A stretch of DNA of 64,000 bases from Pleurotus ostreatus/Saccharomyces cerevisiae fusant. Lineage: Eukaryota > Opisthokonta. The notes under the pieces are model-generated. The model ran no database searches, was not told where the DNA came from, and was given only the letters and a program-made list of their open reading frames with translations. The stretch spans positions 1 to 64,000 of the forward strand of contig JAMQCK010000099.1 of the NCBI GenBank assembly GCA_024196135.1, read 5' to 3'. A program made the position numbers and the translations under genes. Positions 24,073 through 35,700 of the stretch are shown piece by piece; positions within the stretch are counted from its first letter, which is position 1, and each line of letters opens with the position of its first letter.

Positions 24073-26007
24073 CTATGCGTCTCGACTATCCTCATGCTGT
24101 AACGGCCCGGCATCGTTCTTGTGCTCGCGCACATACTCGACGTTCACCCGCTCGATAGCCTTGATTGTGCTGAGAAAATGTTCCAGCGCGCGTGACCCTT
24201 CCGCCTCCCTAGGATGCACCCGAGAGTGGACCATATCCAGCACGGCTTGCACCATCTGCCTCTCGTCGCTCGTGCGAAGGTCGGGCATATAGGGGGCATT
24301 TAATTCCAGGCGTTCGAGGTTCGGCAGCATGCTGAGCGAGGCAGGCCGCTCGTTTGAGCGCGTCAATGCATGCAGGAACTCGACGCTAAGAATCATATCA
24401 TACTCTCCGTACCCGTCGTAATCGCAAGATTCCCATTCCATAATGTTGAGCTCGCGGAGGGTGGGCAGGGCCTTCAGGCATTCAATGACCGCCTGAGGCG
24501 TTGCCTGGACGCATACGAGGTTCAGCGAGGTGAGATTGGCGCAGGTCATGCGCGAAAGCATTCGCGTGAGATGCTGAAGTGTGAGGCCATGGTAGCCCGG
24601 GTTGGCCCGCATCTTGACGGACTCGAGCTTGGGTGCCGACCGAGTGAGCTCGGAGAACTCCGTGCCGAAATCGGTCATCTCCAGCACACGGAGGACGGGA
24701 TAGTCCTTGGACTGCGAAGCGAGGTCGTCCGAGCGCTCTGCCGGCTCGTGCGCCCATATTGAGCACTCCTGCAAGGTTGCCGCGCAATGTTGGTGGATGA
24801 CGCTCGTGTTGGCTATGGTGCAGGCATTGTCGCGATAGTCAAAGTGATAGTTGCCCATGCGGACCTCGATCAGACTCCTCCACGAAGGCGGAAGGACGTC
24901 CTTCGGATCCGCGTAATAGTAGGGGAGCGTATGCGTCGTCGTAATGAGCCTGCGAAGACGTGGCGCGTTGGAGAAGAATTGCAGAGGTTGAGACTCTTCA
25001 TCTGCCTGTTCGTACAGCTGCAGCTCTAGATACTCTAGTAGCGCAAACGAGGGCGGCGGTTCGAATCGTCGGAAGAGGTTGAGAGGGCTCGTAATGGTGA
25101 CGTGCTTCCACCGCTCCTGGTGCTGGAGGAGAAGAAGCCAGCTGGCCTCTTCCCAGAAGGTGGGCCCGGAGTACTCCATACCAAGGTGGTACTCGATGGT
25201 CAGCGGCATTTGCGCAGAGCGTTCAAGGTATATGGTCGTGATCCATTCCCAAGTATCGGGCTCTTCCTCGTCTTCCTCGCAGGTTTTACTGCTTTCATAT
25301 CCTGCTGCGGCCTTGTCGTCTTCGCGGCTTGCGACTTCGCTAGATGCATCCGACTCGTCGCGTACCGCCTCTTCAGGGCTCCCAAGAGCACCATCATCGC
25401 TGAGGTCCTCGTCCTTTCCCGCAGAGCCTCCCCCATCATCGCTGGCGACGTCATATGCGTCCCCGCCGCTGCCGTTTTCTTCTGCCTCTGAATCCACGTC
25501 CACATCGCTGGGGAGCTCGACCTCAGACCCGGACGGACTTCCCAGCATCACAAAAAAGCCTCTTGAGAGTTCCACAAACGCCCCGCTATTGACGTTGATA
25601 TGTATCGTGTTCCACAGAGGTGGTGTCCCGAGCGCGACCTCGCGCCAGACGTGGCACACCTGCGTGCACGGATGTATGACGGTACCGCAGAGCCCTTCCA
25701 GCCAGCCATCAGGTATCGCGAGCAAGAAAATCTCCGACAGTATTTCTGTATAGAGTCTCCGAACGGGGGAAATGAGAGCTTTGTGGAGGGCGAGGAGGTC
25801 GGCGAGCGCGGAGGCATCGGTTGACGGGGTGGACTGCGGAGACGGTTTTGGAGACCCAGAGTCGTGAGAAAGCTCTTCCTCTATGAGAGATATGTTTTCC
25901 TTCAATAGGAAGACATAGGTCTGGGAGAGCACGCGGCCACTTCTGTGCATAGACAGGCTCGCGACGCCAGCGCAACGGGATAGCAAGGACTCGGCTGTGA
26001 CGCTCAA
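24073..26007 (-). CDS. F-box-like protein with leucine-rich C-terminal half (644 aa)
   Basis: A single uninterrupted 644-codon frame. Residues ~85-135 look like the Agaricomycete F-box-like module: an Ile-Ser-Pro-Val-Arg-Arg-Leu-style start, ILSEIFLLA, then CxQVCHVWREVALGTPPLWNTI. An F-box binds Skp1 and brings the protein into an SCF ubiquitin ligase. Residues ~165-265 are a very acidic, Ser-rich insertion. The C-terminal ~330 residues contain spaced LRRL, LESVKM, LTSLNLVC, LRELNI and LERLELNAP blocks, consistent with degenerate leucine-rich repeats for substrate binding. Such proteins form very large families in mushroom genomes and the target cannot be guessed. The absence of introns is normal for this group. 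Confidence 0.82.
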   Translation of the reverse strand: MSVTAESLLSRCAGVASLSMHRSGRVLSQTYVFLLKENISLIEEELSHDSGSPKPSPQSTPSTDASALADLLALHKALISPVRRLYTEILSEIFLLAIPDGWLEGLCGTVIHPCTQVCHVWREVALGTPPLWNTIHINVNSGAFVELSRGFFVMLGSPSGSEVELPSDVDVDSEAEENGSGGDAYDVASDDGGGSAGKDEDLSDDGALGSPEEAVRDESDASSEVASREDDKAAAGYESSKTCEEDEEEPDTWEWITTIYLERSAQMPLTIEYHLGMEYSGPTFWEEASWLLLLQHQERWKHVTITSPLNLFRRFEPPPSFALLEYLELQLYEQADEESQPLQFFSNAPRLRRLITTTHTLPYYYADPKDVLPPSWRSLIEVRMGNYHFDYRDNACTIANTSVIHQHCAATLQECSIWAHEPAERSDDLASQSKDYPVLRVLEMTDFGTEFSELTRSAPKLESVKMRANPGYHGLTLQHLTRMLSRMTCANLTSLNLVCVQATPQAVIECLKALPTLRELNIMEWESCDYDGYGEYDMILSVEFLHALTRSNERPASLSMLPNLERLELNAPYMPDLRTSDERQMVQAVLDMVHSRVHPREAEGSRALEHFLSTIKAIERVNVEYVREHKNDAGPLQHEDSRDA

Positions 26008-26589
26008 AGCCTAGTTTGCATTCAGTTCCGGCGGATGACTGTACATGCAAGCATCACAGCACTCACTGACGAATCGCCTTCAGGACCCATGCTCAGTGCG
26101 CGAAAGGGTGGGGAGCCCCTGCTGACGGTGCAGGAGGCAAGGCGCGTCCCCGCTCGTCGGCCCGAGGTCCTGCGATGCCATGTGTCAAGCACGTGCCTTC
26201 ATGTTCGATGCTTTCTCGCGACGGCCGTATCAGACCCTCCCGGGTCCAGACCGGAAATTGCCTGTAATCGAGACTCGAGTAGCGATGAAAGCGCGAAACG
26301 ACAATGTCTATATCCTGACCATCCTCTAGTCTACGAGATGGTGACCAGACCAAAAGATGGTCAATCTTATCCAGCTATTTTACTACCAGAAACAGGCCCG
26401 CGTACAACAGCGTAAGTATAAAGTAGATGTGGTCGTGCAATGGTATTCGTAACATGTGTCCTATAAGGGGAGCGGGATGTATGCCCCCATATGAGACAAG
26501 GGCGTGGTAACGTGTCAAGGGCCTGAGGGATATCAAGAAGGGAAGAGGATGATACAAGGGAATACAGCGATGAGAAAATTGCTACCAGC
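26008..26589. other. Intergenic region
   Basis: Lies between the start of the F-box-like gene and the 3' end of the perilipin-like gene, both minus strand. It should hold the F-box gene promoter and the perilipin-like 3' untranslated region. No coding frame is convincing. Confidence 0.55.
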
Positions 26590-27803
26590 TTACTTCGCCT
26601 CCGCCGATCCATTCGTGCCATTCACCGCCGCCGCCGTCTCCGCGGTCTTCTGCTGCGTGCGGGTGACGACGTCCGTAATCCCCTTCTTCACGTTCTCCAG
26701 CAGCGGCGTCACGCGCTCGCGCACCTGGTCCCCCACCTTCCGCGCCTTCTCCTGCAGCGGCACGTCCTTCGCCGTGATCGTCTCGCGGAGCTCAGCGGCC
26801 GTCGCGGTGAGGTTCGAAGACAAATCCGCGTACGTCTGACGGAGGTGCGGCTGGATCTGTGCGGTGGAGTCGTGGAGGGAGGCGGAGAGGGCGGCGGTGG
26901 TCTCCTGCAGCTTCTGCAGCTGCTGCGCGAGCGTGTCGGAGAGGCCGTGCACGCGGGTCTGGACGGAGGTGACGGAGGAAGAGGCGGCGGCGGAGAGAGA
27001 CTGGGCGGTTTCGGTGGCTTTCTGACTGCGATGGGGTTAGCTATGTGGGAGGAGCGAGGTGTGATAGGACGTACACAAGGACGGACTGTGCCTGCAATTG
27101 CTTCAGCTGCTCGGTAGAGTAGACGGAGATGTGGTCGGTGAGGGCCTTGGTAAGGGCGAGGGCGCGCTGGTACTGGTACTTGGCTTCGGTGGTGGGGGAG
27201 GGTGGTGTGGCGTCCTTGGCTGCGCCGATCTCGGCGTTCAAGCGAGCCTCAATGTAGTCGACGATAGGTGCGAAGCGCTACATGTAGAGTCAGTAAGGCG
27301 TCAGCGATAAGGGAATGGGAGAGACGCACCCCATCGATCTCCTGCACGACGTGAAGCGCCGGACTGCGTACGCGCTCGTCGAGGGTCTTGTTGACGCCAG
27401 TGACGGCGCTGTCGCGGCGCGTGCGCACGTAATCAGTTGCACTTTGCCTGCGCTCGCGCACAAAGTTCGCCACGTCTTCCGGCTGGGCCTTGAACGGGTA
27501 CGGGTAGCGCGCCTCCACAACGTCGAGACCCTTGTTCGCAAGACCGTCCGCCTGGACGATCAGAGGAGCGAGGCGCTGCTGTAGCGGCTCCGCATACTTG
27601 TACGCCGAGGTCGAGAAGCCCTTGGCGGTCGAGTACGACGAGGAAGTATAGGCGTTCGTCGCCAGCACCTCGTTCAGCTTGTCGATAGACGCAGCGATCA
27701 GGGGGATCGCAAAGACGCGGTGCAGCGCGGTGAACTCCGCCGCGGTCGGCGACGGCGGCGCGGTAGAGGTCGAGGGCATCGGGACTGAGGATGTCTCTGC
27801 CAT
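26590..27803 (-). CDS. Perilipin-like lipid-droplet protein (370 aa)
   Basis: Three exons (27803-27330, 27277-27075, 27025-26590) join to exactly 371 codons; the second donor is a consensus GTACGT. The protein begins with a Ser/Thr/Pro leader, then a perilipin-type helical region (residues ~25-160) with FAIPLI, YKYAEPLQQRLAPLI and LDVVEARYP blocks, typical of fungal perilipins (CAP20/MPL1 group). The rest is a long amphipathic helix array with LQKLQETTAALSASL and repeated Thr/Lys/Glu-rich 11-residue-like periods, as in lipid-surface-binding proteins. It would coat lipid droplets and control access of lipases; in plant-pathogenic fungi relatives affect turgor and lipid turnover. There is no membrane segment. 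Family assignment is strong, while the exact substrate pathway is inference. Confidence 0.85.
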
Positions 27804-30800
27804 GGCGGATGAGAGAATGCAGAAAATTGGGCGCGATAAGATGGCGAGGGTGCCCTTTTATGAGCTGCGCGGGTTGCATGTGATTCTGCGACGTCCGTGA
27901 AATTCCCTCGCGGATAAGATAAGATAAATTGTTGACGGGATCAAAGGCTATTCAGCCCGATTTTGGGTCACAGGTCATGGGGTCGTCCTCCCAAACTTCG
28001 ATGGTGCGCACCTTCCGGTCTGCTGAATGCAATGGGGTCTCCAGTAGGCGGAAAGTTCATCGGAGAGCGCGGCGAGCCCACATTCCTATTGGTCCAGCAC
28101 TTGGCGCGGGCGCTGGCATGTGTTTTTCCTGGCCCAAAAATCCAGGCGCCGCCACTCGCGTGAAGGATAAAACGTCCCTTCGCGCCTGGAACAGATGCTC
28201 CGCTGGACGCAGAGCCCGTGAAATCGTCTCCAATGCAGCGGGCATACGACGCCTGGCGACTGGATCTGCAGTGTGCAAAGGGAGTGTATGGCGTAGGCAG
28301 CGGCCAGCGCAGATATAGCGACGCAGACCATGTCTTATCGCTACCTGCCATGACATGAAGGCGCCAGTGAATGGCGAGGTTTCTTCTCATCTGCAGACAC
28401 GATGGCTCTTCCGTGCCTTGTCTATCATGCCCTCCCGCCATCTCAATGAAGGTGAGACCCACCTACGCGCTCGAAGTCACCCTGATTGTCTGGATACGCC
28501 GGACTGTCGGACTGCCCATTGACCTCCACCTCTTCGTTCTCCCCGCAAACTCCTCCCCACCCCCACCATTGCTTGCCACCAATGAGGCTGGATGCTGAAG
28601 GCACGACGCTGCGGAGAATCTATGGTCGAGATACCGCAGCGCGTCAGCCCCCACAACGTCCAGCCCTCGATTTATGGCCTTGGCCAACGGGCTGGACACA
28701 AGAGCACGGTGTCTGAGTGTCCGAAGGTTGCCAAGTGCGACGGGCTATCAGGTCTGGTCCTCGTCATTCCAAGTAGATCCCATGTCAGTCCCATGAGCTT
28801 TCCAGACGGATCTGAGCACCCTCGTAGCCGAATATATATTTCCAGGCGATCCTCGCTGATCCTAGCGCGATGCGGAAGGGTATGGACTCTACGTCAGGAC
28901 CACGTACAAAGCCTTCCTAGTCGGGAAGCCCAGTGACGGATGCGGCAAGTCGCGTGGATTCGCGACACGCGTGGCACATTCCATGCCTCTCGCCATCATC
29001 ACCTCCCCAGGTCGGTAGTTCGCGCCAGTCCATTGTTCTTCGTCGAGTACTTGCTTCTTCCTTCTCGCTTCTCCTCTCTGCCCGACTCTTAGACGCCTCA
29101 CGAAGGTCCAGTTATGGTATGAGATCAACGACACCGAACGTAGGGAAAACATTGAACAGTGCACCTCCAGTCCGCCCTGTTCAACTTCCAATCCCTCCTT
29201 CTCGTCATCCTTCTCGTCATCTGCACATGCACGTATGTGCGCGGGATTATGCCCAGGTTAATAGACCGGAATAAGGAGGGGTGCGTGCTACTTCTTGTTC
29301 TACATGTTCAGCACTGACATGAGCTCGCGCAGGTTTCTCGGGCTATTCTGGATGTCTGCGAGGATAGGTGCGTAGAGGAAACGATGTTGGCTTGAGTCAA
29401 TAAAGCTTAGGCGTAATGTAGGAGAACGCCTGTCACCATACGTAGCACTAGCATGCGTAGCCATGGCGGTCAAAATATTGATGGAATGAGGCGCTTGCAG
29501 AAGGCAAGGTGCGTGACGCGCCGCCCCATCCATTCTTGCTCTGACGCACTTCTAAGCTCTGCTTCCACCCTCACGCTTGGGGTACTTCTGCGCCATCCAC
29601 CTCCATTGCCGTCGTCGACGCTCTCGAAGGCATATGGCTACCCATGCCGCGCGATCGACGCCTACGGCAGGGTACGCGCATGCCCTGCCAGCTATGCCAT
29701 GCGACCCTATACGCTACGTATACCCAGTGACGCTGTATCAATATTGACGAAGACATGATTTGCTGCGCGACTTGTCCCACTGCTGCTTCGAATATACATA
29801 CATTCAATGTCAGTGTTAATCGTCTCTCACCGCACCCAATGTGCACGTAGGCGAGCGCTATCGGGGCTCGAAGGATGCGGCTGCCCACACCAGCGCAGCC
29901 ACGTATGCGAACACCTAAACTTCACTTATCGAAGAGACTTGCTTCCGACGGTGTTCTCTCGAAAGTCCACATTCAGTTTTGTCTGCAAGATTAATCTTTC
30001 ATACGCCGAGAGTCCCTAGGCCTACGCTCGTCGAAGCTGAGATCGTTATGGTCAAGCTGTTGAAACCTACAAACATCACAGGCTGAACCATAGACGCCTG
30101 CAAGTAACGACATTAGAAAACCCAAATTCCAGTCGAACCATACACAACACTTCGTCCATGCAAACCATACGCATGAAATCAACTGACAAATCATAGACAT
30201 GCAGACAACCGACAACCCATACACATAAAGGACAAGAAAAATCCATTCCAACTGAGCTCCAGATACATGTACTGTAATCGATAAATACGAATACGTAGCG
30301 CCGCTGCTCGATTACACTGACAGGGTGGTGTATGTAGGCGACTGTAGTATGTAGGTGGCCGGCGGTAGCATGCAATGAGCAAGTGCGAGTACGTGGTTGA
30401 GGAGGTACTGCCCGCACGGCCGATGGTCATCAGTAGCTCGACAGAACAGATATAGACGGAAAGAAATAGAAAAAGACATAAGCGAACTCCAAAGGTAGTA
30501 CAGCTGCAGAAAGCTCCGAGGATGCGGGGTATGGGCCATGGGTGGCGCGCGGTGGGCCCTGGGGTGGTTGCACAGGCGAGGGGGAGGCGCACGGGCGAAG
30601 GCGAGAACGCACAGGCAAGGGGGGAAAGGGAGGATGGAGGGTACATCGTGGGCATGAACCAATATGTCGACAGACCGCACCAGGCTCCAACCCGCCGTCG
30701 GAGTCCGTGCAGGGGTACAGAAATAGTTCAACGGTGTAGAGGTAGATGTACAGCGAAGACGAAAGGGAGGTATAAGCCATGACGGCGCGCAAGGCGGCGG

Positions 30801-31097
30801 CGCCGCGGGGACAGCGTGCGGGACGACGCAGGAGGCGGTGTCACGAGGACAGCGTGCAGGCGCGCTGCATGGAAGAGGAAGGGAAGGGGAAGGGTGGCAT
30901 AGAAGAGCTCGGGACGTAGACGAAGAGGCCGAGATCCGGACGGGGTTAGCGCCAGAGGGGACTGGGAGTGAGCGTGATAGAATATGGAACTTCAGGTGGA
31001 TGGATGGGCGAGGCGGCGGTGCGGAGTAGACGTGCGCAGAGACGTGAAGCACATGAGGGCGTGAGGGCGGGGTCGGCGGTGATCAACGCGGAGCGAA
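27804..31097. other. 3.3-kb intergenic region, no supported gene
   Basis: Short frames occur on both strands, but none has supporting motifs or splice-linked continuation. The part from about 30270 to 31097 is the likely 3' flank of the minus-strand membrane-protein gene: its long minus-strand frame (30312-31052) is Pro/Ser/Cys/Arg-rich low complexity and looks like an untranslated region read by chance. Around 30030-30290 there are repeated ACAAACCATAC- and CATACACA-like words, AT-rich and non-coding. A small unrecognised gene in 28.4-29.2 kb cannot be excluded. Confidence 0.5.
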
Positions 31098-32555
31098 TCA
31101 CTGCGCATACCCTGCAGCGTGGTGCTGCTGCGTGTGGTCGCCGTACGCGTACTGCTGCGTGTCCGCCGTGTACGCGTACGCGCCCTGGTCGTACTCGCCA
31201 CCGTAGCCGTGCTGCCCCTGCGAGCGCTCCATGTCGGCGTAGCCGCCCTGCTGGTCCGAGTAGCCGCCCGTCCAGCCGCCGTACGCGGACGCGTCGTGGT
31301 GCTGCATGGGCTGCGCGTTGTACATATCGTCGTCCGTGTACGCGGTGCCCGAGTACTGCGCGTTGTCCGTGTACGCGTGCGGGTCGTAGTCGCCGTAGCC
31401 GCCGCCAGTAGCACCGCGGCCGGCGATGTTAACGCTCGCCACGGAGTCGCGCACGTTGCCGCTGCCAGAGCCCGCCGCGAAGGCTGCGTTGGGGGGCATC
31501 GGGGCCGCGGGGTCGGTGAACATAGGCTTCTCGGTCATGACCGTCATCGGGCGGTTGGTGTCAACGAAAGACATGCCACCCATGGTGGTGCGGCGGCCAA
31601 TGGTCATCTCGCGGTCCTTACGCTGCTTGCGGCGCTGAGAGAGCATGAGAAGTCGGTTTCAAAAAGGAACGAGTGCACTCACCGTGCACCAGAGCAAGAG
31701 CAGGGCGATGAGACCGAGACCTGCGAGACCACCGACGACACCACCCGCTATGGCACCTGTGCTGATGCCTCCCGAGGCGCTCTTCGCCGCCGAGTCGGAG
31801 GCCGAGGCGCTAGCGATGGCGCCTGTAGCAGACAGGGTGGATTTGATTGAGAACGTCGACGAGAGCGTGACGTCGCGCGTCCTCTCTAGCGCATCCGGGG
31901 ACGACGATGTCTGTAGGCCGATGTAAGCAGGGTGATTGTGGCCCAACCGCAAGCGCACGCACCGTGTGAACAGACGAGGACGAGGATGAGGTGGCGACGC
32001 GGGCCGCCGAGTTCGCTGTCGTTTGGTGGACGGAGGTCGAGGACTTCGAGGTAGTGACCGGGGGAGGGGTAGACGAGGTCGTGGGCGGGGGCGGGGCGCT
32101 TGATGTAGCAACCGATGTCGAGGTAGCGGTCGCAGTAACCACCTGCACCTCCGATGAGGACGTCTCTTGTGCGGGGGGCTGCGATTGCGAGGTCTCCTGC
32201 GCAGGGGGCGTGCTGCTGGTGGTCGGCTGCTGCTGCTGTTCGGTGGTCGGCTGGATGGATTGGGAGGTTTCGGTCTGTGCTGGCGGCGCAGTGTCTTGCT
32301 GTTGCTGCGTCGTCGTCTGGGCAGGATCGCCCGCAGCGGCGGTAGTCGACGCTATGTACGCGTTAGCAACCCCCTCAGCTGTAGGGTGCAGTAGCACTCA
32401 CCAGCACCACCCGCGGCCTGGGTGTTGGTCGGGCTCGTCGCAGCACCTCCGTTGGCGGCGCTGTCCGCAGCGCCTCCGGCTGCACCGTCGGCAGCACCTG
32501 CACCCGCGCCCTCCTGCTGCCGCTTCGCAATGATGCGCTTGTGGTTTGAAGACAT
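31098..32555 (-). CDS. Second Thr/Gln/Ser-rich single-pass membrane protein (435 aa)
   Basis: Four exons (32555-32402, 32351-31963, 31910-31683, 31634-31098) join to exactly 436 codons. The N-terminus is basic and ends Lys-Arg-Gln (residues ~10-13), then a Gly/Ala-rich patch, a Gln/Thr/Pro/Ser region (about 60-180), a Ser-rich stretch and one Gly/Ala/Leu membrane segment (about residues 225-250). A basic KQRK stop-transfer motif follows, then a cytosolic tail rich in Tyr, Gly, Gln, Asp and His. There is no signal peptide and no WSC cysteine domain. Exon count, intron placement around the membrane helix, the KRQ start and tail composition all match the plus-strand gene at 3519-5166, so they are probably divergent paralogs. 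A cell-surface or wall-sensing role is inference. Confidence 0.8.
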
Positions 32556-33627
32556 GTCTAGCGCGTGTGTTCTCGGTGTTGGACACTATATATCTTTCTT
32601 GTACAGAATACAACTGGCTGTTCACCAGTTCGGCACACCAGAAGTCGGCGGTGGGACTTGCTGCTGCACTGGCCGGCGCCTGCGCTGTTGTGCAAAAGAA
32701 TGAACGAGGGGGAAAGGAAGGAAAGTGCTCGCAGGCGGGGCAAGCGGGCGCACAATGGGCGTTTGGGAAGCGAAGGGGAGGAGGAGTGTGACTGTTTGCG
32801 CTGATGTTACCGTGCCCGGCCGCCGCTCTCGTCACCATGGCGATAACAACTTTCCTTCCACAAGCACAACGACTTACATGCATGCTCTCCATACTGAGGC
32901 CTAAAGACAAGTACAAGGTTACGAGTTGTGGGTCTACCGAACGCGGCGCGCCTAGTCAACTCTGTCTTTCCATCTTGCTATGCAATATACAGCAGATCTG
33001 AACCTCCTCCGCCTCAGGTTCATCTCGAATGCGCAAGCTCAGTGCATGGCGAGCTCAAGAATCCCAAATCGCTGGAGTTCCGCGTATAATCGTGGTATTC
33101 CAACGTCCGATCACTTTCGTGATTCAGCACGATTACCACTGAACTGAGTTACGTAAGCCTTGCAACTTCCTGGAGCAATAGTCAACGAGAGCCAGCGTGG
33201 CGCATGGGCGTGTCCTGGGCCGTCGAGGGCCTTTTTCATCGCACATCTTTCCTGGGCTGGACTGGACTGCTAAAACAACATCGGGTACAAGGCACCGCAA
33301 GGGCTACGAGTGCAAAAATAGCAACACCTGTCTCTCAGTGCCACAAATCGAGGACGCACTAGCAATGTACGCTGAGCTCGGCCTACTTGGCCAAATGTAA
33401 GATGAGATGCAAGGCGTAGCGCTGGAGAAACTACGACGTTCACAGTGTGAAAGAGTACATACATACATAGTGTGATTGTAAGGCTGGTCTGTACAGGTGA
33501 GCAATACCGGCTCTGCGATGCTTGTGGGTCTCCACCCTGACCGTCCTCAAATGCCGGCGAAGTAGGGCATACAGATAGTCCATGATACCACCCGGTTTCC
33601 GAATTAGTAGACGCGAGAAAGTGTTTG
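32556..33627. other. Intergenic region
   Basis: Holds the upstream region of the minus-strand membrane-protein gene (about 32560-32900, moderately GC-rich) and the 3' flank of the RING gene. No supported coding sequence or RNA gene. Confidence 0.55.
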
Positions 33628-34804
33628 TTATTTCTCCTCATCGGGAGGAATGTAATCCTCGTCCGCGCTTGACGAGTAGCCGTCCATGTCGAAGATGACG
33701 CTCACAGCTGAAAGGATGAATAAGCCTCAAGGCGTATGCAGCGTCCGAGCCCACTCACCGTCCTCCACATCCGACGCAGAGGCCATCTCCGCATCGTCCG
33801 AGGTCATGATGTCCGACGAGCCATCCGTGAGGCCCCAGTCGGCATTGTCCTCCCCGTCGGTCATCTCCGCGTCGCCCTCGAGTTCCGCAACATCGACGGC
33901 GAACGCGGGATCGACGTCGTGTCCAATGGCATTGGGATCAATTACGACACCATGGTCCTCCCATTCGCCGCTGTCGTCCGGGCCCCAAGCCCCGAAGCTT
34001 GTGTCGGTCCAGTCGTGCGCGTCTTCAGCCTCGCTGAAGCCGTCCGTGTCGACTACAACGCTGTCTTCGTCGTCGTCGTCTCGGGGGATGTATTCGCCGC
34101 CATCTGAAGACTCGTCGTCGGTATCGGTGCCAGGGCGGATGTCGAGGTAGGTCCGCCGGCAGGTCGGACAGCTGCCGTGCTGAGGGCACGACCATCAGCT
34201 GGTGGAGGCGAAGGACAAGGGAAAAAGCGTACCAGGTTGGTGATCCATTCAACCAAGCTGAAGGAAAGATTCGTAATTTGATCCAGGGGAAGGACAGACG
34301 ATGTACGCACTCATGCCTGCAAAATACGTGGCCGCAGCCAGGGAGCTGCGTCACGCCCTCGCGGTCCACATCTTCCTGCTCCCTCTCCCCCCGCAGCAAT
34401 TCCGTCCCAGAAACAAAGTCCCCTCCGTACGCATGCCGTCTGCCGGGCGACTGCACCGGCGATCGCTCGCGCTCCTTCCCCTTCCCTTCCACCTCGAAGA
34501 TCTCCGCGAATGGCACCAGGCAGATCGGACACGCGTCCTCGTCCCCCACGTCCCCCTTGCACAACCTGGGCAGCTCCGCGATGAAGTGCGCGATCTGGGC
34601 TTCCTGGTCCGCGTTCGATCGCGAGTGTCGCAGGCGGGGCAAGCCGAAGGAATGCATGCTCAGAAATTGGCTGAGAAGCACCTGAGCAGCGCCCCGAGGG
34701 AGCGGTGGGGAGAGGGGGACCGCTTGTGAAGGGGAAGCGGGCAGCGATAGGGATTGCGCATGAGATCCAGATCCAGAGGGGGATGGGGGAGTAGTGGAGT
34801 CCAT
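33628..34804 (-). CDS. RING-H2 E3 ubiquitin ligase (339 aa)
   Basis: Four exons (34804-34311, 34257-34233, 34179-33759, 33707-33628) join to exactly 340 codons, with one very short 25-nt exon. Zinc ligands appear in order: CPIC (residues ~92-95), then CGHVFCRH (about 157-164), then after splicing DLVEWI and CPTC (about 176-179). The pattern CxxC..CxHxxC..CxxC with HG before CPTC fits a RING-H2 domain that binds an E2 enzyme. The ~61-residue spacer between the second and third ligands, acidic and Arg/Glu-rich, is longer than usual. The N-terminus is Ser/Pro-rich, and the C-terminal ~150 residues are extremely acidic (Asp/Glu/Ser), suggesting interaction with basic proteins such as histones. 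Substrate unknown. Confidence 0.85.
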
Positions 34805-35172
34805 TGAACGACCCAGTGAGGGCGGTTAGATCAGAGCCAGGTTGGTGTCGAACGATAGACGGGTAGTAAAGTTCTGGTCGGTCCACCGGCTGCAAATAGC
34901 TGCGGCAGCTGCAATAGGGGAGGTATGAGACCTGGGGGCGTGATGACCGTTTCAGTCAACAAAGCGCGTCGGTCACGCTCAGGACGGGCGCTTGTTGATT
35001 CTGACGTAACGCGCCAAAACGGCCGCGCCGCCGCGCGAAATCAGCGTGGCGGGTTGCCACAGCGCTTGCAGTGGATCCTAGCGCCTGGTCCTCAGCACGG
35101 AGTCGCTAAAGACTCACCTAAATACTCGGATAGGGTCACGCTCACGCGATAGTCGACTTGTAAGAATATATT
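34805..35172. other. Short intergenic region
   Basis: About 370 bp with no supported gene; probably the RING-gene promoter together with the 3' end of the neighbouring hypothetical gene. Confidence 0.5.
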
Positions 35173-35700
35173 TCAGTCAGTATACCCGTTATCATCCTCC
35201 GACAACCTCGCCCCGTAGAAGAACATCGCCCAGTCGTTGCTCGTGAACGCATGGGTCGGAAAGTGACCATTCTTCTGCGTCCAGCTTGGTAGCTTCCCTC
35301 CAGACCTACTGGACTTGACGCGCTTGACTTTGCGGCACGGAGACGACTGAAAGCACCCGGGGATGGTGGCCTTCGTCGACGCGCGAGAGGACTGGCCTCC
35401 CGACGTTTGTCGAACAGTTCTGGGGCGTGGTATACTCTTCGCCCACTCCATAACACGGCTGCTGCTCTGCGAGTCGGCGGTGCTGGACGAGGACGCATAG
35501 CGCGGAACTCGGCCACTCGATTGCTCGCTGTCTTTGGGCAGCGGACAATACCCGGTCGCCTCGCTTGCGCTGAGGTCCTCGTCGTAGTGGTCGACTCGAT
35601 CGTCGAACTCGACAAACCACTGAGGGGCTTGCACATACGAGTGCATACCCCACCGCATCTGGAAGTGGGGGTGGGCACCACCCGCCACCGGATCCGGCAT
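35173..35700 (-). CDS. Hypothetical 175-aa protein
   Basis: One uninterrupted frame with normal composition at the start (aromatic-rich, including WFVEFDDRVDHYDED), a Ser-rich basic centre with KVKRVK, and a C-terminal block containing WAMFFYGARLSEDDNG. I recognise no domain. The coherent amino-acid composition favours a real gene over a chance frame, but upstream exons could be missing because the start is only the first Met of the frame. Function unknown. Confidence 0.4.
   Translation of the reverse strand: MPDPVAGGAHPHFQMRWGMHSYVQAPQWFVEFDDRVDHYDEDLSASEATGYCPLPKDSEQSSGRVPRYASSSSTADSQSSSRVMEWAKSIPRPRTVRQTSGGQSSRASTKATIPGCFQSSPCRKVKRVKSSRSGGKLPSWTQKNGHFPTHAFTSNDWAMFFYGARLSEDDNGYTD

Noticed and set aside
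30312..31052. 246-codon minus-strand open frame
   Set aside because: Low-complexity Pro/Ser/Cys/Arg translation directly downstream of a well-supported gene; reads like its 3' untranslated region.
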